Below, in pieces: positions 51,088-60,694 of a stretch of DNA of 64,000 bases (its first letter is position 1; the number at the start of each line of letters is the position of its first letter). Source of the DNA: Cognataquiflexum rubidum (GTDB taxonomy: Bacteria; Bacteroidota; Bacteroidia; Cytophagales; Cyclobacteriaceae); NCBI RefSeq assembly GCF_022538115.1, contig NZ_JAKZAL010000007.1, positions 171,602 to 235,601 on the forward strand. The letters run 5' to 3'. Made by a program: the position numbers and the translations under genes. The notes beneath the pieces were generated by a model. The model worked only from the letters and a program-made list of their open reading frames with translations, was not told the DNA's origin and made no database searches.

Positions 51088-52193
51088 ATATTCCTTTTCT
51101 TAACTTTGAGCCTTTCCATGCACCTATTAAAAAGGAAATGGTGCAAGCTTTTTTATCGGTATATGATAGCAATTGGTATATAACCGGACAGCATCTTAAA
51201 AATTTTGAAAACGAGTACGCTCATTTCAATCAAATAAAATTTGCCATTGGCGTTAGCAACGGCCTTGATGCACTTTATATTTCGCTTAAGGCCATAGGGA
51301 TAAGTGATGGAGATGAGGTTATCATGCCTTCAAATACTTTTATTGCAACAGTTTTAGCAGTTTCATATACAGGTGCTGTACCGATTTTTGTTGAACCAAA
51401 TGAAAATACTTACCTGATTAATCCTGATTTGATAAAAAAAGTTATTACTTCAAAAACCAAAGCTATAATACCAGTCCACCTTTATGGTCAGGCCTGTGAA
51501 ATGGATAAAATCATGAGAATAGCGGAAGAGTTTGGGTTAAAAGTGATTGAAGATAATGCACAAGCTCACGGTGCTGCCTTTAAAGGAAAATTGACTGGAA
51601 CTTTCGGGCATATCAATGCGACAAGTTTTTACCCTGGGAAAAATTTGGGGGCTTTGGGTGATGCAGGAGGTATCACTACGGATGACGCTAAGTTGGCCGA
51701 GAAAGCTATGATGCTCAGGAACTATGGAAGCAAAGAAAAGTATAAGCATGAAATTATCGGTCACAACATGCGACTTGATGAGCTTCAGGCTTCTTTTTTA
51801 AGTGTCAAGTTGTTACACCTTGAAGATTGGACCAATATGAGACAAGAAATAGCATCATGGTACAATGAAGAATTAGCATATATACCTGAAATCATTCTCC
51901 CACATGTTCATGATGATGCAACACATGTTTATCACTTATATGTGATCAGAACAAAATATAGAGATGATCTTCAAAAATATTTGATTGGAAAAGGAATTGG
52001 GACATTGATACATTATCCTATACCACCACATCTTCAAAAAGCTTATGAACATTTAGGTTTCAGCAAAGGTGACTTTCCAATAGCAGAAGAAATTGCGGAA
52101 ACATGTTTGAGTTTACCTATTTGGCCTGGAATTACATCGAATGAAATAACCTATATTGCATATTCGATCAAGGAATATTTTGGTCATGTCTGA
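51084..52193 (+). CDS. fdtB: DegT/DnrJ family sugar aminotransferase (FdtB/QdtB-like)
   Basis: This 369-residue PLP enzyme transfers an amino group to a keto sugar nucleotide. VSNGLDALYISLKAIGISDGDEVIMPSNTFIATVLAVSYTGA and EDNAQAHGA are the standard motifs, and the PLP lysine is K186 in FYPGKNLGALGDAGG. The C-terminal HYPIPPHLQKAYEHLGFSKGDFPIAEEIAETCLSLPIWPG is typical of the FdtB/QdtB group. It overlaps fdtC by 4 bases and the flippase gene by 8 bases, so the module is translationally coupled. Confidence 0.92.
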   Translation: MNIPFLNFEPFHAPIKKEMVQAFLSVYDSNWYITGQHLKNFENEYAHFNQIKFAIGVSNGLDALYISLKAIGISDGDEVIMPSNTFIATVLAVSYTGAVPIFVEPNENTYLINPDLIKKVITSKTKAIIPVHLYGQACEMDKIMRIAEEFGLKVIEDNAQAHGAAFKGKLTGTFGHINATSFYPGKNLGALGDAGGITTDDAKLAEKAMMLRNYGSKEKYKHEIIGHNMRLDELQASFLSVKLLHLEDWTNMRQEIASWYNEELAYIPEIILPHVHDDATHVYHLYVIRTKYRDDLQKYLIGKGIGTLIHYPIPPHLQKAYEHLGFSKGDFPIAEEIAETCLSLPIWPGITSNEITYIAYSIKEYFGHV

Positions 52194-53640
52194 AGAAAGG
52201 GCTTCTTATAGACAGATCATGAAAGCGACCTCAATATTTGGAGGTGTTCAGGTATTTAATATTATTATAGCTCTCATTCGTTCCAAGGCTATTGCTATTT
52301 TGCTTGGGCCAACAGGAATTGGTGTTGCGGGTCTTTTGACTTCTACCACGGGGATGATTTCTTCGCTCACCAATTTTGGTTTAGGAACTAGTGCTGTTAA
52401 GGATATAGCCTCAGCTCATAGCTCGGAAAATGATGCTCAATTAGCCAAAACAACGACTGTTTTTAAAAAATTAGTATGGCTAACAGGTATACTAGGCACT
52501 GTTTTGACGATTGTTTTTTCACCTTTATTGTCAGAATTGACTTTTGGAAACAAAAACTACACTTGGAGTTTTGTTCTTATAGCAATAACCGTTTTATTAG
52601 GACAACTCACTAATGGCCAAAATGTAATATTACAGGGGACGAGGAATTTAAAATTCCTCGCCACTGCTAATATGGTCGGGTCTTTATTGTCTTTGATAAT
52701 CACCCTTCCATTATATTATTTCCTAGGCATGGATGGAATTGTTCCAGCTTTAGTTATAATGGGGTTTGTTACATTTTTAGTTGCGCAATATTTTGGCAAT
52801 AAATTAAAAATCCGTAAAATCCTTTTGACTAAGTCCGAAGTTGTAAAAGAAGGCAACTCCATGCTTAAGCTCGGGTTTGTACTTAGTTTAAGTGGGATTA
52901 TAACGTCAATTGTTGCATATGTCGTAAGGATTTACATAAGCAACACTGGAGGACTTGATGATGTGGGTTTCTATTCGGCCGGTTTTCAGATAATTGGAAC
53001 ATATGTAGGTTTGGTCTTCACTGCAATGGGAACTGATTTCTTCCCTAAACTGTCAGCAATTGCTCTAGATGAAAATAAAGTTAATTCTTTGGTAAATCAA
53101 CAATCTGAAATTACTATTCTTGTTTTAGGACCTATTCTACTGTTCTTTATTTTACTGATAAATTGGGTTATAATTTTATTATACTCGGAGAATTTTCTTG
53201 AGATAGATGATATGATGAGATGGTCGGCTTTAGGTATGTTTTTTAAAGCAGCTAGTTGGCCTTTAGGGTTTATTTTTTTAGCTAAAGGAGCTACTGGAAC
53301 TTTTTTTAAAAGTGAACTATTTTTCAATTTTTATTTTCTAGTGTTTAACATATTGGGTTATAAATTCTTCGGTTTGGCAGGTTTGGGTATTGCTTTTTTA
53401 ATTTCTTATATATTAGTTTATATTCAAGTTTATTTAATTTCATATTTTAAGTATAAATTTATTCATGGTAAGATTTTTTTTAAATTGTTTTTAAGTCAGT
53501 TTTGCTTAGCAATGTTTGGCTTCATAATTATTCAACAACCTTTGGGTTTTATAAATACCTTAATAATGGTAATTATTGTTTTTACTTCTATTATAATTTC
53601 CGCTTTTGGTTTGTATAGAAGATATTCAACAATTAATTGA
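52186..53640 (+). CDS. wzx: Wzx-type lipid-linked oligosaccharide flippase
   Basis: This 484-residue protein starts at the ATG at 52186, which overlaps fdtB by 8 bases. It has about 12-14 membrane helices and the MATE/PST-type opening (MKATSIFGGVQVFNIIIALIRSKAIAILLGPTGIGVAGLLTS). This matches the O-antigen translocase subfamily often found next to FdtB. It should move the undecaprenyl-linked repeat unit across the inner membrane. The AT content rises sharply in its 3' half (from about 53.1 kb), where the border of a more divergent gene block begins. Confidence 0.9.
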   Translation: MSEERASYRQIMKATSIFGGVQVFNIIIALIRSKAIAILLGPTGIGVAGLLTSTTGMISSLTNFGLGTSAVKDIASAHSSENDAQLAKTTTVFKKLVWLTGILGTVLTIVFSPLLSELTFGNKNYTWSFVLIAITVLLGQLTNGQNVILQGTRNLKFLATANMVGSLLSLIITLPLYYFLGMDGIVPALVIMGFVTFLVAQYFGNKLKIRKILLTKSEVVKEGNSMLKLGFVLSLSGIITSIVAYVVRIYISNTGGLDDVGFYSAGFQIIGTYVGLVFTAMGTDFFPKLSAIALDENKVNSLVNQQSEITILVLGPILLFFILLINWVIILLYSENFLEIDDMMRWSALGMFFKAASWPLGFIFLAKGATGTFFKSELFFNFYFLVFNILGYKFFGLAGLGIAFLISYILVYIQVYLISYFKYKFIHGKIFFKLFLSQFCLAMFGFIIIQQPLGFINTLIMVIIVFTSIIISAFGLYRRYSTIN

Positions 53641-53655
53641 CTCTAAGTTTAAGCT

Positions 53656-54324
53656 ATGATCCAAAAAATTATAAATTTATCAGGATTGATAAAAAATCAT
53701 TTTCTAAGAAAATTTTATTCGTGGAAATTAGCAAAATATGTTGATGATGGAGCTGGTAAGATATTGTTATATACTTTTTCGGTTCCTATAGTAATTAAAA
53801 AGAAAAAAAATTCAAAATTCATCTTAGATGGAAATTTGCGAATAGTTTCCTCTCTATATGGCGTAAGTCCAATAAGAATATTATTGGAAGAAAATTCAAT
53901 TTTTCATTTAAAAGGTGATTTCACCATTGGAAATGGTGTATGCTTATCATTAAGCAAAGGTGCAACTTTATCAATTGGAGGTAAATTTGCTGAATCCGAT
54001 TCTGGAATTACAGCAGACTCAACCATTATGGTATATAAAAATATAACTATAGGCAGAGATTTTGTTTGCGCTTGGGGTGTATTTATTTCTGATAGTAATT
54101 GGCATAGAATTGAACATCAGTATCATCAAAAAGATGTAGTTATAGGAGATCATGTTTGGATTGCCAATAATACTAATATTTTAAAAGGTTCTCTTATTGG
54201 AGATAACTGTATAGTAGCTAGCAATAGTAAAGTTATAAATAGTGTCTTCCTTCCACATTGCATGATTGCTGGAATACCAGCGAAAGTAGTTAAAACTGAT
54301 ATTAACTGGTTTAGAGATATTTGA
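53656..54324 (+). CDS. Hexapeptide-repeat acyltransferase
   Basis: This is a 222-residue left-handed beta-helix transferase of the WcaF/LbetaH group. Repeats run from about residue 70 to 210. They contain the acceptor-site motif DSNWHRIEHQYHQKDVVIGDHVWIANNTNILKGSLIGDNCIVASNSKVI, with histidines in the usual catalytic position. The N-terminus (about 1-60) is basic and hydrophobic, and may lie at the membrane. It probably acetylates a sugar of the repeat unit. It is 15 bases after the flippase gene; base composition is AT-rich like the following glycosyltransferase genes. Confidence 0.82.
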   Translation: MIQKIINLSGLIKNHFLRKFYSWKLAKYVDDGAGKILLYTFSVPIVIKKKKNSKFILDGNLRIVSSLYGVSPIRILLEENSIFHLKGDFTIGNGVCLSLSKGATLSIGGKFAESDSGITADSTIMVYKNITIGRDFVCAWGVFISDSNWHRIEHQYHQKDVVIGDHVWIANNTNILKGSLIGDNCIVASNSKVINSVFLPHCMIAGIPAKVVKTDINWFRDI

Positions 54325-54850
54325 ATTACAATATTGAATTTAGTTTATAATAACTTTCTATTACTTAATGTTTGGGACAGCAAAGAAGATTTTTTTATTG
54401 AGATTAAATTATAATTTGGCAATCACTACGATCAAAGAATGTGAAATGCCAGAAAACACAGCACGCCATATCTTGATTGGTGAGTTAATAGAACTAATCA
54501 ATTTGCAATTAAAGATGAGGTAGACTAAAATATTTAGTTTAAAGTGAAAAAGCAAAGTGTTTTAAATGTATTTAAGCAGTTGCTATATACCAATACTATC
54601 ATATTCATTTCCAAAAATAAAGTAATGAACCCGATTTTGACGTCATTGATTACGATTTTGTTAATCAAAGTAACGAAAGTGACTATAAATATGATTGGCA
54701 CCTATTTAGATAGACAATTTAAAGACAATAACAAACTTAGGATAACTTTGATTTCGCTTACTTAAAATTAAACTTAAATTGATTTTAAACTAGGTCAATA
54801 TTCCTAAGTTATATTTTATTCAGTCTAAAATTAGTAATTTTCCTATTGAT
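54325..54850 (+). other. Gene-poor, AT-rich stretch with possible decayed reading frames
   Basis: This stretch is 526 bases. A 51-codon frame from the ATG at 54369 (opening MFGTAKKIFLLRLNYNLA) and a 73-codon frame from a GTG at 54544 (containing MNPILTSLITILLIK) are the longest. Neither resembles a family I know, and both are short. The two frames look like the remains of an older gene or insertion between the acyltransferase and GT61 genes. Confidence 0.35.
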
Positions 54851-56113
54851 ATGTCTTTGAGATTATTAAAGTCTATTATTAAAAGAAATTTAGGAGATGG
54901 AGGCACTAAATCTGTCAAAAATAAAATTAATTATTCATTGATTTTTTTTTATAAAACCTTGTTAAAATTTGATCGATATGAATTAGCAAATATAATTAGG
55001 TTTACTAGAAAAAGATTACATTTTCTCGATGAAGAAGAATCATTATTTGAATTTAAAAAAGGTTGTAAAAGTAAAATAAGTGAACCATACTACTACGGAT
55101 ACAATCCAAAGATCAAATCAATTTATTCTCCTGACATCAGTTTATTTGTTTTAAAAAACTCTATTTTTTCCATTGAATCTTCAAATTTTTTAACTGACGA
55201 CAAATTGATCGTAGAAAGAATTCCTAGAATCAACATAGATATTGCTAATTATGCGACAGGTCTTATAAAATATCACAATCATGTCAATGGGTTAGTTAAA
55301 TTACCAAAATCAATCAAAGATTTAGAAATTAATGAGGCCTATTTTTTAGGAGGTAACGGCAGTTTTAATTACTATCATTGGATGACTGAAATCCTACCCA
55401 AAATGGAATTTATTGCAACAAATAAAGGAATTGAATTTTCAAAAAATATTATTGTTTCTGAAGGTGTTAAAAAAGTAGATTCTTTTCAAATCTCACTTGA
55501 ACTTTCATGCAAACATTATAATTTTAATATTATTTATATCAATCCAAAACTTTATTTTAGAATAAAAAATTTGTTAATTATTAATAAACCTTCAGATATA
55601 CTTTTTAATTCAAAAAACATATTGTCTGATTTATCATTTTGTTTTTACAATAAGCAAAGTTTATCGTATGTGAAATCATTGCTTCAAAATTTGAAGAATG
55701 ATAAAATAAACTTGGATTCAATTGATAAAGTATTTTTGGGACGAATTGAAGGATCTGCGAGATCTTACAATCAAAGTGAAGTTAAAAAAATGTTAGAAAC
55801 TGAATTTAATTTTAAAACTATTTATTTGGAAAATTATTTGCTTAAAGAGCAAATTTTTATTTTTAATAATGCTAAAATAATTGTTGGGCCATCAGGTGCT
55901 TCTTGGACTAATCTGATATTTTGCAATTCAAATTGTAATTTAATTAGTTGGCTACCATCTAATATAAGAAGTTTCTCAGCTTTTTCATCAATTGCCTCTA
56001 ATTTCGATTTAAATATGGAATTTATTGAGGCTATTCCTGATAAAATAAATAATCTTCATACATCTTATAAAATTAAACTTGATGATTTAAGGGATTTACT
56101 TCAAAGACTTTAA
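54851..56113 (+). CDS. GT61 (DUF563) family glycosyltransferase
   Basis: This 420-residue protein carries the GT61/DUF563 markers. AYFLGGNGSFNYYHWMTEILPKME (about 167-190) has the YHW signature, FLGRIEGSARSYNQSEV opens the nucleotide-sugar half, and VGPSGASWTNLIFC (about 352-365) is the conserved C-terminal motif. Bacterial members add sugars to surface polysaccharides; the donor is unknown. Composition is strongly AT-rich compared with the flanking housekeeping genes. It starts at an ATG after the gene-poor stretch at 54325-54850. Confidence 0.85.
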   Translation: MSLRLLKSIIKRNLGDGGTKSVKNKINYSLIFFYKTLLKFDRYELANIIRFTRKRLHFLDEEESLFEFKKGCKSKISEPYYYGYNPKIKSIYSPDISLFVLKNSIFSIESSNFLTDDKLIVERIPRINIDIANYATGLIKYHNHVNGLVKLPKSIKDLEINEAYFLGGNGSFNYYHWMTEILPKMEFIATNKGIEFSKNIIVSEGVKKVDSFQISLELSCKHYNFNIIYINPKLYFRIKNLLIINKPSDILFNSKNILSDLSFCFYNKQSLSYVKSLLQNLKNDKINLDSIDKVFLGRIEGSARSYNQSEVKKMLETEFNFKTIYLENYLLKEQIFIFNNAKIIVGPSGASWTNLIFCNSNCNLISWLPSNIRSFSAFSSIASNFDLNMEFIEAIPDKINNLHTSYKIKLDDLRDLLQRL

Positions 56114-56286
56114 TTTTTTAATAAATAAATAAATAGTCCTTAGTAAATCAACTAAATATAAAGAAATACTACTTAAGTGTAATATTACTGTGCCAAAATT
56201 GTGGAAAGTATCATAAAGAATGACTGTAAAAAATATTGGAAGAAGCAGAAGATATAATACATATTGGAAAAGATTTTCAAAAATCT

Positions 56287-57201
56287 ATGGAAGAGGTAGA
56301 AAACAACCATATGGAAGTAACATTAAATCATGAACCTAAAGTTTCTATTATTGTACCATCATACAATCATGATAAGTATATAACTCAATGTATTGAAAGT
56401 ATAGTAGGTCAATCTTACAAAAACTGGGAATTGATTGTAATAGATGATGGATCTAGTGATTCAAGCAAAGAAATCATAGAAGCCTTACAAAAAAAATATG
56501 GTTTTATAAGTTGTTTCAAAAAAAACCAAGGTATATCTGCAACCTTGAATTTGGGTATTGTTAAGTATTCAAAAGGAAAATATATTACTTTTTGTGCTTC
56601 CGATGATTTTTGGACTACTGATAAATTAGAAAAACAAGTTGCATTTCTAGAGCAGAATCAGTTTTATCCTATGTGTTATGGTAAAAATTATTTTATAGAT
56701 AAAAATTCGAACATAATAGATTACCAAGAACCAATTGAAAAAATATTTAAAAAAGGGGATTTGTTTAGTGAAATCTTTTTATTTAAAATTCATCTTCCTG
56801 TAACCTATATGTTTAGAGCTGATATTTTTAAAGAAATTGGAGTTTATAACGAGTCACTGGCAGCAGAAGATTATGAAATGAATTTAAGGATTTCACATAA
56901 ATACAGTATTGGCTATATTGACGAGTTTCTTGGTTATTATCGATATGATGATTCCGTAATTAAATTGAAAAGATTTGATAAAATCTCAGACTCTCATTTG
57001 AAGTCAATTGAATCGTTTAAGGAACATAGGCATTACACAAAAGCAAAAGCAATGGTATTTTTGCGGAGATTCGATACTTTTTCAGGGTACAAAAAATTAA
57101 AAATCAAAGCACTCAAAAATATATATTTTGCATTACCATTATGGTACAAAAGAAGATTTGTTTTTGCTCTCATAAAATTATTCATTTTTTGGAAAGTTTA
57201 G
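56287..57201 (+). CDS. GT2 family glycosyltransferase
   Basis: This is a family 2 GT-A transferase of about 304 residues. KVSIIVPSYNHDKYITQCIESIVGQSYKNWELIVIDDGSSD is the standard opening, the DxD-type motif is ASDDFW and the catalytic region is AAEDYEMNLRISHKYSIG. The start is uncertain: a TTG at 56236 and ATGs at 56287 and 56311 are in frame, and the conserved domain begins only after the last of these. I prefer 56287. The C-terminus is basic (WYKRRFVFALIKLFIFW). The donor sugar is unknown. Confidence 0.85.
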   Translation: MEEVENNHMEVTLNHEPKVSIIVPSYNHDKYITQCIESIVGQSYKNWELIVIDDGSSDSSKEIIEALQKKYGFISCFKKNQGISATLNLGIVKYSKGKYITFCASDDFWTTDKLEKQVAFLEQNQFYPMCYGKNYFIDKNSNIIDYQEPIEKIFKKGDLFSEIFLFKIHLPVTYMFRADIFKEIGVYNESLAAEDYEMNLRISHKYSIGYIDEFLGYYRYDDSVIKLKRFDKISDSHLKSIESFKEHRHYTKAKAMVFLRRFDTFSGYKKLKIKALKNIYFALPLWYKRRFVFALIKLFIFWKV

Positions 57202-57239
57202 TCTTTTTTAAAAAGAAAACACCAACACCTTAGAATAAA

Positions 57240-58460
57240 ATGCATTTCTTTAAATACATAATATTAATTCTTTTTATTTATATTTATTTGTATAATCCAA
57301 TTTTTCAATTTCTAGGATTTGGGCTTATTAAGGTTTTATTGATAATTTCCGTGTTCTACATCATTTTTTCTGGATTTTTACCTCGATTTTTAAAGTTATT
57401 TGAAATAGAAGTTTTAATGACTCTATTGTTAGTGAGTTATTCCATTGCAATAGTCCTTATCGGTGAGAATTCCTTTTCTATTCCCTATGTTCATATTATT
57501 TGGTATTTAGAATGTTTTTTAATTCCTACCTTTTTCCTGTTTTTATTTAGGAGTACATTTAGTTGGCTTTCATGGGAAACAATTATAGTTCATGTTGGAT
57601 TATTAGCTGCACTCATAACAATTTTTTTGATCTTGAATCCTGTAACAAACCTATTTGTTAGAAATTCAATAATTATTGATTCTTTAGATTCTATATCTAG
57701 TGACAATTGGGATTTTAGAGGTTTTACAATAGCGGAAAGTTCATCTTATGGATATGGAATTATTCAAGGTTTAATCTTAGCAATTTGCATTTTATCCATC
57801 AAAAAGAATTTAATGTTTTTAATCCCAATCCTTTTTTTATTTATTTCCATTATATTCAATGCAAGAGTAGGAATTGCACCTGTCGCAATATCAATCATGC
57901 TTCTCATATTGAGCGGGCAGTTAAGTTTAAAAAGTATTTTTTTAGTATCAATAATTATTTTAATTGGCTATAATATTTTTTTATTTTCTTCATTTTCAGA
58001 GCAAAATGAAACTTCATTAATTTGGGGACTTAGTATTTTTAATGATGCCAATGATTTTATTCAAGGAAAAGAAAGCAATGCTGGATATAATATTTTATTT
58101 ACTGAAATGTTATTTTTACCTACTAATTTTTCTGGACTATTTTTTGGAAATGGCCAAAAAGTTTTCGCATCCAGTATTAGACAGTCTGATGTAGGGTATG
58201 TAATTCAAATTTTCAGAGGAGGATTAGTTTATTTATCAATAATGATGTTTTTCTTATTTTTCTTATTTAGAAGATGTCTTAAAATTAACCCAAACAAGCT
58301 CTTACCAATTTTATTTTTTCTCACAATAATTGTAGCAAATATAAAAGGGGACGCTTTATTTAATCCTTCAGGTTTTTTTAGACTTTTTGCATTTTATTAT
58401 GTGTATTCTGTGTTTGCGAGTAAAAATTTAATAGTGAATAATTTTCTTCTGAAAAATTGA
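57240..58460 (+). CDS. wzy: Wzy-like O-antigen/capsule polymerase
   Basis: This is a 406-residue integral membrane protein with about 10-12 helices, few charged residues and one larger loop (about 250-310, FSEQNETSLIWGLSIFNDANDFIQGKESNAGYNILFTEMLFLPTNFSGLFFGNGQKVF). The LFFGNGQKVF-like segment followed by YVIQIFRGGLVYLSIMMFF is seen in Wzy/EpsG-type polymerases. Wzy proteins have little sequence conservation, so the call rests on topology and position between glycosyltransferases and sugar-synthesis genes. It would polymerise the lipid-linked repeat units in the periplasm. Confidence 0.75.
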   Translation: MHFFKYIILILFIYIYLYNPIFQFLGFGLIKVLLIISVFYIIFSGFLPRFLKLFEIEVLMTLLLVSYSIAIVLIGENSFSIPYVHIIWYLECFLIPTFFLFLFRSTFSWLSWETIIVHVGLLAALITIFLILNPVTNLFVRNSIIIDSLDSISSDNWDFRGFTIAESSSYGYGIIQGLILAICILSIKKNLMFLIPILFLFISIIFNARVGIAPVAISIMLLILSGQLSLKSIFLVSIIILIGYNIFLFSSFSEQNETSLIWGLSIFNDANDFIQGKESNAGYNILFTEMLFLPTNFSGLFFGNGQKVFASSIRQSDVGYVIQIFRGGLVYLSIMMFFLFFLFRRCLKINPNKLLPILFFLTIIVANIKGDALFNPSGFFRLFAFYYVYSVFASKNLIVNNFLLKN

Positions 58461-58487
58461 TCTCAATTTAATAATACCTATGATATA

Positions 58488-59528
58488 ATGACAAAAAACA
58501 ATAATCTTTTAATTACTGGCGGAACAGGTTCTTTTGGAAATGCTGTGCTCAATAGATTTGTAGAAACAGATAAGTTTTCTGAAATCAGGATTTTCAGTAG
58601 GGATGAAAAAAAACAGGATGACCTTCGTAAAAGGATAAATAATCCAAAAGTCAAATTTTATATCGGAGATGTAAGAGATATAAGGAGTATAGAAGCTGCT
58701 GTGAATGGAGTGGATTACATTTTCCATGCAGCAGCTTTGAAGCAAGTCCCTTCCTGTGAGTTTTTTCCACTAGAAGCTGTAAAAACAAATATTCTTGGTA
58801 CTGACAATGTGCTGTCTGCGGCAGAGAAATTTGAGGTGAATCGGGTTGTGGTACTAAGTACAGACAAAGCAGCTTATCCAATCAATGCTATGGGAATGTC
58901 CAAAGCTATGATGGAAAAGGTGATGGTAGCAAAATCAAGGAACCTTGATGATTCGAAGTCAATATTTTGTGGAACGAGGTATGGAAATGTAATGGCTTCA
59001 AGGGGATCAGTTATACCGTTATTTATCGAACAGATCAAGTCCGGAAAGCCATTAACTATCACAGATCCCAATATGACAAGGTTTATGATGACCTTGGAAG
59101 ATGCGGTTGACTTAGTTTGGTTCGCATTTGAAAATAGCAAACAGGGAGATTTGTTTGTTCAAAAAGCCCCAGCTGCTACTATTGAAGTGTTGGCCAAAGC
59201 ACTTTTGGAGTTGTACGGTGCCTCAAATGAAATTAATGTTATTGGAACCAGACATGGTGAAAAACTATATGAAACTTTAGTGAATAGGGAAGATATGGTC
59301 AAAGCCCAAGATATGGGAGAGTATTTCAGAATCCCTGCGGATACGAGAGATCTCAATTACGCCCAGTTTTTTTCAGAAGGGGAACCTAACGTTTCCAACT
59401 TTGAAGAATATCATTCCCATAATACAGGGAGATTGGATATCGAGGGAATGAAAAAATTACTTTTCAAACTTCCGATCATCCGAAAAGAGATTTTGGGAGA
59501 AACCAACGTTGAACAATATCCTGATTGA
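58488..59528 (+). CDS. capE: UDP-GlcNAc 4,6-dehydratase/5-epimerase (CapE/WbjB-like)
   Basis: This 346-residue SDR enzyme performs the first step to UDP-L-FucNAc. It has LLITGGTGSFGNAVLNRF (8-25), FSRDEKKQDDLR, HAAALKQVPSCEFFPLEAVKTNILGT and LSTDKAAYPINAMGMSKAMMEK. The position of the usual SDR tyrosine is Met (MGMSK), which is normal in the CapE/FlaA1 group. FCGTRYGNVMASRGSVIPLF completes the signature. It overlaps no gene upstream, and capF begins 7 bases after its stop. Confidence 0.92.
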   Translation: MTKNNNLLITGGTGSFGNAVLNRFVETDKFSEIRIFSRDEKKQDDLRKRINNPKVKFYIGDVRDIRSIEAAVNGVDYIFHAAALKQVPSCEFFPLEAVKTNILGTDNVLSAAEKFEVNRVVVLSTDKAAYPINAMGMSKAMMEKVMVAKSRNLDDSKSIFCGTRYGNVMASRGSVIPLFIEQIKSGKPLTITDPNMTRFMMTLEDAVDLVWFAFENSKQGDLFVQKAPAATIEVLAKALLELYGASNEINVIGTRHGEKLYETLVNREDMVKAQDMGEYFRIPADTRDLNYAQFFSEGEPNVSNFEEYHSHNTGRLDIEGMKKLLFKLPIIRKEILGETNVEQYPD

Positions 59529-59535
59529 TAGAGGC

Positions 59536-60657
59536 ATGGCTTTGAAAATTGGAATAACCGGTCAAAATGGGTTTGTCGGATCTCACCTTTACAATACTCT
59601 AGGGTTGTTCCCTGAGGAATTTGAAAGGATTGAATTTAATCGGGAATTTTTTTTGGATGAAGGTCTCCTTGATTCATTTATACAAAAATGCGATGTAATC
59701 GTTCATTTAGCTGCACTTAACAGGCACAATGATCCTGAGGTAATTTTTTCAACCAATATTAATCTTGTTGAAAAGCTCATAAGCTCTTTTGAAAAAACGG
59801 GATGCAAGCCACATGTTTTGATTTCATCTTCCACTCAAGAGGAAAAAGACAATCTTTACGGAAAATCAAAAAAAGCCGGAAGGGAACTTTTGGCCGATTG
59901 GGCAAAAAAGAACAATGCTGTATTCACAGGTTTGATCATTCCTAATGTTTTTGGACCATTTGGACATCCATTTTACAATTCTGTTGTAGCAACTTTTGCT
60001 CATCAGGTAAGTAGAAATGAAACGCCAAAAATAGAAGTTGATGGAAATCTGAATTTGATCTATGTGGGGGAATTGGTAGAGTCAATCCTAGAATCGATAC
60101 AGTTACAAAAAAATAGTCCTTTTCTTGAAATTAGACATACTTCTGAAGCGAAAGTTTCAGAAATATTACAATTGCTCCAAAAATTCAAATCCCAATACCA
60201 AGACCAGGGGGAAATTCCCCAATTAAGGAATAGGTTTGAACATAATTTGTTCAATACTTTTAGGTGCTACATGGATGTTGAAAATTACTTTCCACGTAAA
60301 TTCACCCAACACAAGGACCAAAGAGGTGCTTTTGTGGAAGTGATCCGGTTGGGAATAGGCGGGCAGGTATCTTACTCCACTACGGTGTCCGGTTTCACGA
60401 GAGGTAATCATTTCCACACCAGAAAAATTGAAAGATTTGCATTGATTAAAGGGAAAGCATTGATTCAATTAAGAAAAATTGGAACTGATAAAGTATTTGA
60501 GTTCTTTCTTGATGAGGCCGAACCTTCCTATGTAGATATGCCGATTTGGTACACCCACAATATAAAAAATATAGGAGAGGAAGAATTGCTGACTATCTTT
60601 TGGATCAATGAACACTATGACCCTAAAGATCCCGATACTTTTTTTGAAAATGTCTAA
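59536..60657 (+). CDS. capF: UDP-4-keto-6-deoxy-HexNAc reductase with C-terminal cupin (CapF/WbjC-like)
   Basis: The protein has 373 residues from the ATG at 59536. The N-terminal SDR half (KIGITGQNGFVGSHLYNTLG, then DVIVHLAALNRHNDPEV, YGKSKKAGRELL) reduces the 4-keto group. The C-terminal cupin half (about 250-373: YFPRKFTQHKDQRGAFVEVIRL, then VSGFTRGNHFHTRKIERFALIKG) is a zinc-type cupin that epimerises C3. The two-domain layout is diagnostic for CapF. Product passes to CapG, encoded 37 bases downstream. Confidence 0.93.
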   Translation: MALKIGITGQNGFVGSHLYNTLGLFPEEFERIEFNREFFLDEGLLDSFIQKCDVIVHLAALNRHNDPEVIFSTNINLVEKLISSFEKTGCKPHVLISSSTQEEKDNLYGKSKKAGRELLADWAKKNNAVFTGLIIPNVFGPFGHPFYNSVVATFAHQVSRNETPKIEVDGNLNLIYVGELVESILESIQLQKNSPFLEIRHTSEAKVSEILQLLQKFKSQYQDQGEIPQLRNRFEHNLFNTFRCYMDVENYFPRKFTQHKDQRGAFVEVIRLGIGGQVSYSTTVSGFTRGNHFHTRKIERFALIKGKALIQLRKIGTDKVFEFFLDEAEPSYVDMPIWYTHNIKNIGEEELLTIFWINEHYDPKDPDTFFENV

Positions 60658-60694
60658 TTGTAATTGAAACTTATATTTACTGACAAATCAACGG

